Under the pieces are notes generated by a model that was given only the letters and a program-made list of their open reading frames with translations, was not told the origin of the DNA and did not search any database. A stretch of 64,000 nt of DNA from Flavipsychrobacter sp. Lineage in GTDB: Bacteria > Bacteroidota > Bacteroidia > Chitinophagales > Chitinophagaceae. A program made the position numbers and the translations under genes. This document shows positions 1 through 7,679 of this stretch, piece by piece; position 1 is the stretch's first letter, and every line of letters begins with the position of its first letter. The stretch lies in the NCBI GenBank assembly GCA_021155965.1, contig JAJNBJ010000007.1, forward strand, positions 59,395 through 123,394. The letters are read 5' to 3'.

Positions 1-1080
1 ATCAGCTATGTAACTGCTGATAATGACCTGAAGTTTTTTAACGGGGTGGATAACAACACCCACTATGTACTCGACACGACAAAAACTTATCACTTTATTT
101 ATAAAGAGAACATCAACGCAGCTTACATTAATTTCAGTAAGGATTGGTCGAAATGGAGCACTCAGTTGGGCCTAAGGGTTGAGCAAACGATTGCTGATGG
201 CAATGATGTAACCTCTGATTCTACCTTCTCAAGAAATTATATGCAGCCGTTTCCAAGCCTTGCCGTGCAAAGACACCTGGATGCCAATAATGACCTGGGA
301 ATAACACTAAGCCGCCGTATACAGCGGCCCAATTATGAACAGCTAAATCCCTTCAAATTTTATCTTGACCCCACAACTTACAAGGCGGGATATCCTTACC
401 TGAACCCGGCGCTCTCTTATGCGGTGGAGTTATCTTATGTATACAAGCAAAAATTGATCACTACGCTTAATTACACAATTACCAATGCACCGCTCATTGA
501 AGTGATACAACCCAGCACGGATGAGGAAAGGGTAACCATACAAACCACCAAAAACCTTACTAGTATGGCCTACTACGGCATAAATGGCTCATACCAATTC
601 CGTATCACAAAGTGGTGGAACAATGTGACCAATGTTAACATTTACTATTCCGAATACACCGGTAATATTGCAGGTTCGTATCTTCAGACAGGGCAGGGAA
701 CGTTTGATATTTATACCAACAATAGTTTCATTCTGCCAAAGAATTTTTCGGCAGAGCTCAGCGGCTATTATCAGGCGCCACAGCAGTATGGCTATATGAA
801 CCTGCGCCCGCAATGGATGGTCAACGTAGGTATCCAGAAAAACCTGTTCGATAAACGGGCAACTGTGCGCCTTAATGCATCAGATATTTTCTGGCGTGGC
901 TATCCAAGCGCCACATCTGACTACAAGGACTATACCGAATTTTTTGTAGCCAAACGCGATACAAGGCAGGTAACCATGTCGTTCACCTATCGCTTTGGCA
1001 AGCGCTCTGTACCACAATCCCAGCGGCATAATGGCGGCGCCGAGGATGAAAAGAGACGTGCAGGTGGCAGCGGAGCGTAA
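1..1080 (+). CDS. Outer membrane beta-barrel protein, TonB-dependent receptor type (3' part)
   Basis: The frame is open from base 1, so the gene begins upstream of the window and only the last 359 residues are present. The protein is rich in alternating aromatic/polar strands (for example NLFDKRATVRLNASDIF) and ends in a strand before a basic, disordered tail (KRRAGGSGA). This fits the C-terminal beta-barrel of the Bacteroidota outer membrane beta-barrel family (PF14905-like), which resembles SusC/TonB receptors. The plug domain and substrate cannot be judged from this part. Two hairpins that look like terminators follow the stop. The family call rests on recognition of the barrel pattern and not on a search. 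Confidence 0.8.
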   Translation: MSYVTADNDLKFFNGVDNNTHYVLDTTKTYHFIYKENINAAYINFSKDWSKWSTQLGLRVEQTIADGNDVTSDSTFSRNYMQPFPSLAVQRHLDANNDLGITLSRRIQRPNYEQLNPFKFYLDPTTYKAGYPYLNPALSYAVELSYVYKQKLITTLNYTITNAPLIEVIQPSTDEERVTIQTTKNLTSMAYYGINGSYQFRITKWWNNVTNVNIYYSEYTGNIAGSYLQTGQGTFDIYTNNSFILPKNFSAELSGYYQAPQQYGYMNLRPQWMVNVGIQKNLFDKRATVRLNASDIFWRGYPSATSDYKDYTEFFVAKRDTRQVTMSFTYRFGKRSVPQSQRHNGGAEDEKRRAGGSGA

Positions 1081-1131
1081 AGATTTTCCCGCCCTAGATT
1101 AGCAAATGAACGCTGTATCTGTTACAGCAAG

Positions 1132-1168
1132 CCCCCGGAAAGTGCGAGTACTCCGGGGGTTATTTTTG
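1132..1168 (+). terminator. Rho-independent terminator of the beta-barrel gene
   Basis: CCCCCGGA (1132-1139) pairs with TCCGGGGG (1152-1159), and TTATTTTT follows. It lies 52 bases after the stop codon of the beta-barrel gene. Confidence 0.75.
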
Positions 1169-1173
1169 GGCAT

Positions 1174-1203
1174 AAAAATACCCCGGATGACCGGGGTATT
1201 TTT
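1174..1203. terminator. Bidirectional terminator between convergent genes
   Basis: AAAAATACCCCGG pairs perfectly with CCGGGGTATTTTT around an ATGA loop, with A-run and T-run on the two sides. It can stop transcription from the beta-barrel gene on the plus strand and from the small Cys-rich gene on the minus strand. Confidence 0.8.
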
Positions 1204-1222
1204 ATTGCAATGATTGTATTGC

Positions 1223-1423
1223 TTAAGAATTTGGTTTAGAAGCCTCTTGCTTTTCTTCTTTGTGCGAATCTTTGCACTCTTTTTTGCAATGGCCCTTGTC
1301 TTTGCAGCAAGCAGATTTAGCGGTACACTGCTCGCTTTTCTTCTTGCAGCACGACTTTTCCTTAGCAAATGCGCCACCAGACAACATAACTGCAGCAACC
1401 AATAATAACGTGAGCTTTTTCAT
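1223..1423 (-). CDS. Small secreted cysteine- and lysine-rich protein
   Basis: This 66-residue protein starts with a signal peptide (MKKLTLLLVAAVMLSGGAFA). I chose the ATG at 1423 because it begins exactly at that signal; the longer reading frame adds an unrelated N-terminus. The mature part is about 46 residues with CC, C, CC, C and C groups (KEKSCCKKKSEQC, SACCKDKGHCKKEC) among many Lys and Glu. That pattern suggests periplasmic metal binding or disulfide bonding, but the family is not recognised. It has its own terminator and is separated from psd by 113 bases. Confidence 0.7.
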   Translation of the reverse strand: MKKLTLLLVAAVMLSGGAFAKEKSCCKKKSEQCTAKSACCKDKGHCKKECKDSHKEEKQEASKPNS

Positions 1424-1536
1424 TTTTCGAGATTTAGGTGGTAAAGATAGTGAAATATGCATTATAAACCACCCGAATAGGTGCCGCAAATTGTTAAAAA
1501 TCCGTAAAACACGGTACCGTACAATACAAAAATACT

Positions 1537-2196
1537 CTATTCGTAATGCGCTAATACTGTTACACCTCCTTTCACATTATCGCCGATATTTACGTTCACT
1601 TTTGTACCTGATGGTAAAAAAACATCCACCCTCGATCCGAAGCGTATAAACCCGAATTCCTCATTCTGTTTCACGATATCATTCTCCTCAACATAGAATT
1701 TAATGCGGCGTGCCATTGCCCCTGCAATTTGTCTCAGTAATATGTCCCCTCTGTCATTGCCTATCACCATTGTTGTCCGCTCATTCTCAGTTGATGACTT
1801 AGGGTGCCATGCTACAAGGTATTTGCCCTTATGATACTTCATGTACTTAATAACGCCGCTCACCGGGTTGCGGTTCACATGCACATTCACAGGTGACATG
1901 AATATGGACACCTGCAACCTGTTATCATTAAAGTATTCAGACTCATACGTTTCTTCTATCACCACTACCTTGCCATCTGCCGGCGCTATTATCTTATTCT
2001 CCCCATGCACAAAATTTCTCGATGGGATACGGAAGAATGCCACTACCCAAACCCACACCAGGAAAAGTATAAAAGTAATAATATAAGCCAGCCAGGAAAA
2101 TTGGGCATACAACAGTTCATATGCTGCCCAGGCAAGGCCCATCCAGAGAATAGTAGCTATTAAAATGTGTACATACCCTTCGCGGTGAATTCTCAT
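1537..2196 (-). CDS. psd: Phosphatidylserine decarboxylase family protein
   Basis: This enzyme decarboxylates phosphatidylserine to phosphatidylethanolamine at the inner membrane. The protein has 219 residues, the usual size for the short Psd type. N-terminal membrane segments (residues about 8-50) precede the catalytic domain. Near the C-terminus, FIRFGSRVDVFLPSG holds the Gly-Ser pair at which the short type self-cleaves to make the pyruvoyl cofactor. NVHVNRNPVSG and the conserved WHPKSS stretch fit the family. It is the last gene of a minus-strand set with cdsA (48-base gap) and a CPBP protease, so phospholipid head-group steps are grouped. Confidence 0.9.
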   Translation of the reverse strand: MRIHREGYVHILIATILWMGLAWAAYELLYAQFSWLAYIITFILFLVWVWVVAFFRIPSRNFVHGENKIIAPADGKVVVIEETYESEYFNDNRLQVSIFMSPVNVHVNRNPVSGVIKYMKYHKGKYLVAWHPKSSTENERTTMVIGNDRGDILLRQIAGAMARRIKFYVEENDIVKQNEEFGFIRFGSRVDVFLPSGTKVNVNIGDNVKGGVTVLAHYE

Positions 2197-2244
2197 TGCT
2201 TACAATTGAAATGTAAAGTTAGTTTAAAAAGTTAAGGCTGAAAA

Positions 2245-3120
2245 TCAGTGCATAAAAAGTAACACATACACAAAGGCAAATGGTGTAGCAACCAGCAGGG
2301 AATCAAACCTGTCCAGCGCACCACCATGCCCAGGCATCAATGTACCGGAGTCCTTTACATCAGCCAATCGCTTCAGCTTCGATTCCAGCAGGTCCCCTAA
2401 TGTACCTGCTACAGTTGCACATAATGCCAGCATTATCCAGTCTATTATCCTATAAGTATGCGTAAAATAGCCAACTAGTCCCGCAGCTACAATTGTAATT
2501 ATTGCTCCTCCAATCGTGCCTTCCCACGTTTTTTTAGGCGAAATGGAAGAAAAAGGGTGCTTCCCAAAAAATGAACCTACAAGATATGCCATTGTGTCGT
2601 TGGACCAGATCATAAGTATTAAAACTAACGGCAACAATGAATACTGAACTCTCATTCCACACAAAAGCATTATAGGAAGAGTTATATAAAACAGTCCCCC
2701 TACTGACTGCAACATGGCCGAAAAAGAAACCTTTTTAGAAAGCATACTTATCAACATCAGCCCCGAAAAAAGAACCGGCCAAACAATAAAAATAAAAGTT
2801 GATTTTACGAAAATATCTCTCACATGAGGTTTAATATACCTATCATCAATCAATTCATCATTAGGTAGCCTGAAGCCTGAAAAAATTAATAGCCCCAATA
2901 CGGCTATCACATGTATAACAACAGGCAACCACATCGGCCAATAGTGCTCCTTATCTATTTTCCGCATCAATCTGAAGTAATCTCTCAGGCACAGTATATT
3001 AATGATAAGGATTAATCCCAAAAACGCCCATTCATTCCACAGCAAACCCGTAAGCATGATAGCCACAAAAACTACCGAGCTCCCTAAGCGTGTAAAAAAT
3101 ACTGGTACGTTTAATGCCAT
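2245..3120 (-). CDS. cdsA: Phosphatidate cytidylyltransferase
   Basis: CdsA makes CDP-diacylglycerol from phosphatidate and CTP in the inner membrane, the precursor for all phospholipids. The 291-residue protein has multiple hydrophobic segments. The CdsA signature is clear near the C-terminus, with LKRLADVKDSG followed by MPGHGGALDRFD, and SPKKTWEG lies upstream of it. I chose the ATG at 3120 because it overlaps the stop of the upstream CPBP gene as TAATG, a typical coupled start; the longer frame would run into that gene. Psd follows downstream in the same direction. Confidence 0.93.
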   Translation of the reverse strand: MALNVPVFFTRLGSSVVFVAIMLTGLLWNEWAFLGLILIINILCLRDYFRLMRKIDKEHYWPMWLPVVIHVIAVLGLLIFSGFRLPNDELIDDRYIKPHVRDIFVKSTFIFIVWPVLFSGLMLISMLSKKVSFSAMLQSVGGLFYITLPIMLLCGMRVQYSLLPLVLILMIWSNDTMAYLVGSFFGKHPFSSISPKKTWEGTIGGAIITIVAAGLVGYFTHTYRIIDWIMLALCATVAGTLGDLLESKLKRLADVKDSGTLMPGHGGALDRFDSLLVATPFAFVYVLLFMH

Positions 3121-4091
3121 TAATCTTGTTTGTTTTTTTGCATAAAATCCCATTCCCCTTCCTGTGGCTCATTCGGGGGAAAATCATCTGTCCAGTTTCC
3201 CGGTAAAGGGGTTTTATTTTTCAACAGCAAATAAAATGACACGCCAAACACCACGGCCCCTGATATCACATAATACCATGGCGCTGAATTACTATTCAAA
3301 AACTCTTTTACAGCCACACTATTACTGCCAATGTATGATAAAATGATCTGCGAACCGTTAAAGAACATATGCGCTAATATACTGCACCATAAAGAACCGG
3401 TAAGGTTGTAAATAACCGCAAGCAATACGCCTGCCGAAGCAATTGATAAAAAACCATAGATATTGGTATGTGTATAAGCAAAAAATACCGCAGTGATGAA
3501 GATCGGGAAGACCATTGTCCTGCTTCTTTTTTTGCCAAAGCGCAGCAATATGCCCCTGAAAAACATTTCTTCTCCAATTGCCGGTATTATGGCAAGCACA
3601 ACAAAACCCCTTAAAAATGCACCAAAAGAAGGAAAATTTAAATAGGCATTCATAACGCTTTCAGATGCTGCCTGGCTCGCCTTTATTTTAGCCCCAAAAT
3701 CGATCTGCCCGATAAGGTTCTGCATCCCCTGCAGCAAAGGCATTGCCCCTACCATAACAAGAACAGAAAGTAATAATTGATTTTTTTTTCCAGGTCTTCT
3801 CAGCCCTATATATTCATTCGGTTCAGGATGGGCAAGGTAGGCAAACAACCACGCAGGGATCAAAAACATAGATATGCTTAATATTCCCTGCACAATGAGT
3901 GCGGTTGCCACCAATTGCTGCGGGCTATTCTCATTAATTTTTTCCATTTGTGTAAGGGTATAAGGAGAAACTACAGGAAGAAATTTAAGCACCATAAAGC
4001 TTCCAAACCCCAGGATGGTCATAACCATGAGCAAGAATAAACCTACCTGAAGGGCCCAGGGATATACCCGAAAATACCTCGTGTTTAACAT
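3120..4091 (-). CDS. CPBP family intramembrane glutamic endopeptidase
   Basis: This 323-residue polytopic membrane protein carries the Abi/CPBP motifs. EEMFFRGILLRFGKKR (about residues 176-191) has the paired Glu and Arg of motif 1, and FAYTHTN and ILAHMFFNGSQ hold the His residues of motifs 2 and 3. Family members are glutamate-type membrane proteases related to CAAX prenyl proteases; the substrate is unknown here. The gene overlaps cdsA by one base and probably leads the operon with cdsA and psd. The C-terminus is a soluble acidic tail rich in Pro and Asn. Confidence 0.87.
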   Translation of the reverse strand: MLNTRYFRVYPWALQVGLFLLMVMTILGFGSFMVLKFLPVVSPYTLTQMEKINENSPQQLVATALIVQGILSISMFLIPAWLFAYLAHPEPNEYIGLRRPGKKNQLLLSVLVMVGAMPLLQGMQNLIGQIDFGAKIKASQAASESVMNAYLNFPSFGAFLRGFVVLAIIPAIGEEMFFRGILLRFGKKRSRTMVFPIFITAVFFAYTHTNIYGFLSIASAGVLLAVIYNLTGSLWCSILAHMFFNGSQIILSYIGSNSVAVKEFLNSNSAPWYYVISGAVVFGVSFYLLLKNKTPLPGNWTDDFPPNEPQEGEWDFMQKNKQD

Positions 4092-4204
4092 AAATTAACC
4101 GCAAAGGTATAAGTATGGACCCATATTGGCTTACTTATTGCAGCTTATGAAGCATGCTCAGGCATGTTTTTTACGCATATATAGCAGAACGTTGCTATTT
4201 TAAT

Positions 4205-4212
4205 TAATTTTG
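4205..4212 (+). promoter_or_regulatory. Candidate -7 promoter box for dxs
   Basis: TAATTTTG matches the Bacteroidota -7 consensus TAnnTTTG and lies 22 bases before the dxs ATG, in the divergent gap with the CPBP operon. No good TTTG box is seen about 20 bases upstream. Confidence 0.4.
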
Positions 4213-4234
4213 CGGGTTATTATTAAAAAGTCGA

Positions 4235-6166
4235 ATGGGAGAAATTGCTGCAGGGCCACTGCTAAGCCAGGTAAATACACCGGATGACCTTAAAAAGCTG
4301 AACAAAACTCAGCTTAAACAGGTTTGTGATGAATTGAGGCAGTTTATTATAGACTGTGTGAGTGTGCATGGCGGCCATTTTGGTGCCAGCCTGGGTGTTG
4401 TGGAACTGACCGTAGCCCTCCATTATGTTTTCAATACTCCCGACGACCAACTGGTATGGGACGTGGGCCACCAGGCTTACGGACATAAGATACTCACCGG
4501 CCGCCGTAGCGTGTTTCACACTAACCGCAAATATGGTGGTCTTAGCGGTTTCCCAAAACGCAGCGAAAGCCCATATGATGCTTTTGGCGTTGGGCACTCA
4601 TCTACTTCCATTTCTGCCGCATTGGGTATGGCGGTCGCCTCAAAGTATAAAGGTGAGACCCATCGTAAGCATATCGCAGTAATAGGTGATGGAGCAATGA
4701 CAGCAGGTCTGCCCTTCGAAGCATTGAACCATGCAGGCGTAAGCGGTGCAGACGTATTGATCATTCTTAACGATAACAATATGTCTATCGATCCTAACGT
4801 TGGCGCGCTCAAAGAATATCTCACAGACATTACTACTTCGCATACCTACAATAAGTTTCGCGACGAATTATGGCATTTGTTGGGCAAATTGCCAGGTAAT
4901 AAAGAGTTTCAGAAACTCGCCTCCAAAATGGAAGCCAGCCTCAAAGGCATGGTCTCAAAGAGTAGCAACTTGTTTGAAGCATTGGGCCTTCGTTACTTCG
5001 GGCCTATAGATGGTCATAACGTACTAAAGCTTACAGAAACACTTAAAGGCCTGCACGATATTCCTGGCCCAAAGTTGCTGCATATAAAAACAGTAAAAGG
5101 TAAAGGTTATGATCTTGCTGAGCAAGACCAAACCCTTTGGCATGCGCCCGGCACTTTTGATAAAATAACCGGCAAGATCAACAAAAAAGTATCCGCAGTA
5201 CCCGAGCCTCCAAAATACCAGGATGTTTTCGGGCATACTATAATTGAATTGGCTGAGAAAAACCCGCTTATCATGGGCATAACTCCTGCTATGCCGTCGG
5301 GCTGTTCGTTAAAGTTTATGATGGATGCTATGCCTGACAGGGCAATAGACGTAGGCATTGCGGAGCAGCATGCAGTTACACTGAGTGCTGGTATGGCTAC
5401 ACAAGGATTGAAAGTATTCTGCAACATATACAGCACATTCATGCAGCGGGCCTATGATATGGTGATACACGATGTGGCGATACAAAAGCTACCCGTTATC
5501 TTCTGCCTCGACCGTGCCGGGCTTGTAGGCGACGATGGCCCTACGCACCACGGTGCTTACGACCTTGCCTATATGCGCTGCATACCTAACATGATAGTTG
5601 CCGCACCTATGAATGAAGCAGAGCTGCGCAATATGATGTACACTGCGCAACTACCCGAAACAAACGCACCGTATGTTATCCGTTATCCACGCGGACAAGG
5701 TGTAATGCCTCAATGGCGTACCCCATTCGAAAAGATACAAACCGGCACAGGCCGTAAAATATGCGATGGCAATGAGATAGCGATCCTCACAATTGGCCAC
5801 CCCGGCAATTTTGCGGTATCAGCCTGCAAAGCACTTGCTACTGAAGACTTCTACCCGGCACACTACGACATGCGCTTTGTTAAGCCGCTCGACGAAGCTA
5901 TGCTGCACGAAGTTGCTCAGCGCTACAATAAAATAATTACTGTGGAAGATGGTACTATTGTTGGCGGCTTTGGCAGCGCAGTACTCGAATTCTTGGCTGC
6001 TAACAATTACACGCCCGAAGTAAAAATGCTCGGTATACCCGACCATATAATAGAACACGGCAAGCCCGAAGAACTGCATCGTGAGTGCGGCTATGATGCA
6101 AAAGCTATTGTTGATGCAGTAAGAGAAATGGCCGGGGTAAAGATTTCTGCAGACAACCTGGTATAA
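4235..6166 (+). CDS. dxs: 1-deoxy-D-xylulose-5-phosphate synthase
   Basis: Dxs condenses pyruvate and glyceraldehyde 3-phosphate with thiamine diphosphate, the first step of the MEP isoprenoid route. The 643 residues match the family length. Visible motifs are SVHGGHFGASLG near residue 45, the thiamine-diphosphate/Mg motif GDGAMTAG with NDNNMSID, the central EQHAVTLSAGMA, and the transketolase-like CLDRAGLVGDDGPTHHGAYD. VEDGTIVGGFGSAV marks the C-terminal domain. The gene stands alone between a divergent operon and the DUF4143 ATPase. Confidence 0.96.
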   Translation: MGEIAAGPLLSQVNTPDDLKKLNKTQLKQVCDELRQFIIDCVSVHGGHFGASLGVVELTVALHYVFNTPDDQLVWDVGHQAYGHKILTGRRSVFHTNRKYGGLSGFPKRSESPYDAFGVGHSSTSISAALGMAVASKYKGETHRKHIAVIGDGAMTAGLPFEALNHAGVSGADVLIILNDNNMSIDPNVGALKEYLTDITTSHTYNKFRDELWHLLGKLPGNKEFQKLASKMEASLKGMVSKSSNLFEALGLRYFGPIDGHNVLKLTETLKGLHDIPGPKLLHIKTVKGKGYDLAEQDQTLWHAPGTFDKITGKINKKVSAVPEPPKYQDVFGHTIIELAEKNPLIMGITPAMPSGCSLKFMMDAMPDRAIDVGIAEQHAVTLSAGMATQGLKVFCNIYSTFMQRAYDMVIHDVAIQKLPVIFCLDRAGLVGDDGPTHHGAYDLAYMRCIPNMIVAAPMNEAELRNMMYTAQLPETNAPYVIRYPRGQGVMPQWRTPFEKIQTGTGRKICDGNEIAILTIGHPGNFAVSACKALATEDFYPAHYDMRFVKPLDEAMLHEVAQRYNKIITVEDGTIVGGFGSAVLEFLAANNYTPEVKMLGIPDHIIEHGKPEELHRECGYDAKAIVDAVREMAGVKISADNLV

Positions 6167-6186
6167 CGCCCCATATATTTTCTTAC

Positions 6187-6233
6187 AAAAATAAAGTCAT
6201 CCTTTTGAATTTATAAAGGATAACTTTATTTTT
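6187..6233. repeat. AT-rich palindrome, copy 1 of a pair upstream of the DUF4143 ATPase
   Basis: AAAAATAAAGTCATCCTTT is answered by AAAGGATAACTTTATTTTT, giving arms of about 19 bases with one mismatch and a short AT loop. It lies 20 bases after the dxs stop, so it can also act as its terminator. A diverged second copy lies 126 bases further on. Confidence 0.7.
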
Positions 6234-6312
6234 ACATAAATGCATGCTATTTTATCACATTTGATTTGTCGACTTATCTTATTTTGCATAAAATAATGTA
6301 ATATTATTTTGC

Positions 6313-6358
6313 AAAAATAAAAACATACTTTTGAAATCATAAAGTTAATCTTTATTTT
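6313..6358. promoter_or_regulatory. AT-rich palindrome, copy 2, directly before the DUF4143 ATPase
   Basis: This segment aligns along its whole length with the palindrome at 6187-6233 (shared AAAAATAAA, CTTTTGAA, ATAAAG and CTTTATTTT) but its arms pair less well. It ends 12 bases before the ATPase ATG. The position suggests an operator or promoter element of that gene. Confidence 0.5.
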
Positions 6359-6370
6359 CGCAATTACATT

Positions 6371-7627
6371 ATGAAAATTACGGTTCGTAAAATAGCACCT
6401 GTAATACAGGATGTGCTGAGGATAAGCCCGGTTGTGTTTATCAATGGGCCCAGGCAAGCAGGCAAAAGCACGCTTGTCCAAAGTCTGTTGGGACAAGTTG
6501 GCAAAAAAGGACTGGCAGAATATATAACATTCGATAGCCCTATACAAATGGCTGCAGCCTCTGCCGCTCCTGAAGCTTTTTTACAATCCCGCCAGGATAC
6601 ATTGATAATTGATGAAGTGCAATTGGTGCCTGAACTGTTTAGGGCATTAAAAGCCATAGCAGATGAATTAAGGCTGAAAGATAAAGCAAATGCAAATGGC
6701 AGGTTCCTGCTTACAGGCTCAGCAAACATCCTGGCATTGCCAAAACTTGCCGATTCGCTCGTGGGAAGAATGAGCGTCATAACACTCTACCCATTCTGCA
6801 CCGCCGAAGCAATCAATGGAAAAGGCGATGGGTTGGACAGGATACTCAATATGGACTTTGCGGGTATCAACAGCAAAAGATTAAAGGTCACAGACGCCAT
6901 AAAACTTGCTACCTACCCGGAGATATCGGGTAAAAGTGATAAAGACATAAACGCCTGGTTTGATGGCTATCTCGCCACCATACTAATGCGTGATGTAAAA
7001 ATGCTTGCCGAGCTGGAAAAGATCTCTGCGCTGCCAAATCTGCTAAGGATATTGGCAACTCGTGCCGGTAACCTGCTCAATGACGCAGACATAGCGCGGG
7101 ACATGGGATTAAACCCGGTAACCAGCAAATTTTACAGGAACGTTATAAAAATGATGTTCCTCACCTTTGATGTTACACCATGGTACAGGAACATTGGCAA
7201 ACGGCTGGTAAAGTCGCCTAAAGGATATCTTGCAGATACGTTATTACTATGCCACATGCTTGGCTTCAGCCTTGATGACATTGACAAAAACAAACCTGAC
7301 CTGTTTGGACACGTATTGGAAAATTATGTAGCTACAGAACTTATAAAACTGCTCACATTCAGTAATACAAAAGCGCAGTTGCACCATTTCCGTACTAGCG
7401 ATGGCAAGGAAGTTGACTTTGTGCTGGAAAAGCAGGATGGCTCAGTATTCGCTATAGAAATAAAAAGGTCTGAACTGGTAAGCATTAAAGACTTTAAGGG
7501 CATACAGGCATTTGCTGATCTCGCAAAAAAAGAATTCATAGGTGGCATCGTGTTATACTCCGGTAAAGATGCAGTGCCATTTGGAAAGAACTTGTGGGCA
7601 GTACCTTTTCACATACTTTGGCAATAA
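6371..7627 (+). CDS. AAA-type ATPase with C-terminal DUF4143 domain
   Basis: This 418-residue protein has a Walker A motif (GPRQAGKSTL, about residues 26-35) and a Walker B region (LIIDEVQLVPELF) followed by a sensor stretch (RFLLTGSANILALP). The C-terminal half has the DUF4143 signature, including HHFRTSDGKEVDFVLE and FAIEIKRSE, which resembles a PD-(D/E)xK nuclease core. Genes of this family are common, often scattered and horizontally exchanged; their role is unclear and a toxin-antitoxin-like or defence role is only a proposal. It stands alone, with its own paired palindromes upstream and a strong terminator downstream. Confidence 0.88.
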   Translation: MKITVRKIAPVIQDVLRISPVVFINGPRQAGKSTLVQSLLGQVGKKGLAEYITFDSPIQMAAASAAPEAFLQSRQDTLIIDEVQLVPELFRALKAIADELRLKDKANANGRFLLTGSANILALPKLADSLVGRMSVITLYPFCTAEAINGKGDGLDRILNMDFAGINSKRLKVTDAIKLATYPEISGKSDKDINAWFDGYLATILMRDVKMLAELEKISALPNLLRILATRAGNLLNDADIARDMGLNPVTSKFYRNVIKMMFLTFDVTPWYRNIGKRLVKSPKGYLADTLLLCHMLGFSLDDIDKNKPDLFGHVLENYVATELIKLLTFSNTKAQLHHFRTSDGKEVDFVLEKQDGSVFAIEIKRSELVSIKDFKGIQAFADLAKKEFIGGIVLYSGKDAVPFGKNLWAVPFHILWQ

Positions 7628-7664
7628 AAACAAAACCCGCTCATTGAGCGGGTTTTGTTTTATT
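7625..7664. terminator. Bidirectional terminator between the DUF4143 ATPase and gcvP
   Basis: AAAACAAAACCCGCTCA pairs with TGAGCGGGTTTTGTTTT, with A-run and T-run on opposite sides, between two convergent genes. Confidence 0.85.
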
Positions 7665-7679
7665 CAAATCATTTTCGAA

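Noticed and set aside
1099..1398. 99-residue minus frame overlapping the small Cys-rich gene
   Set aside because: Shifted frame of the Lys-rich gene; it lacks a signal peptide and starts in the terminator region.
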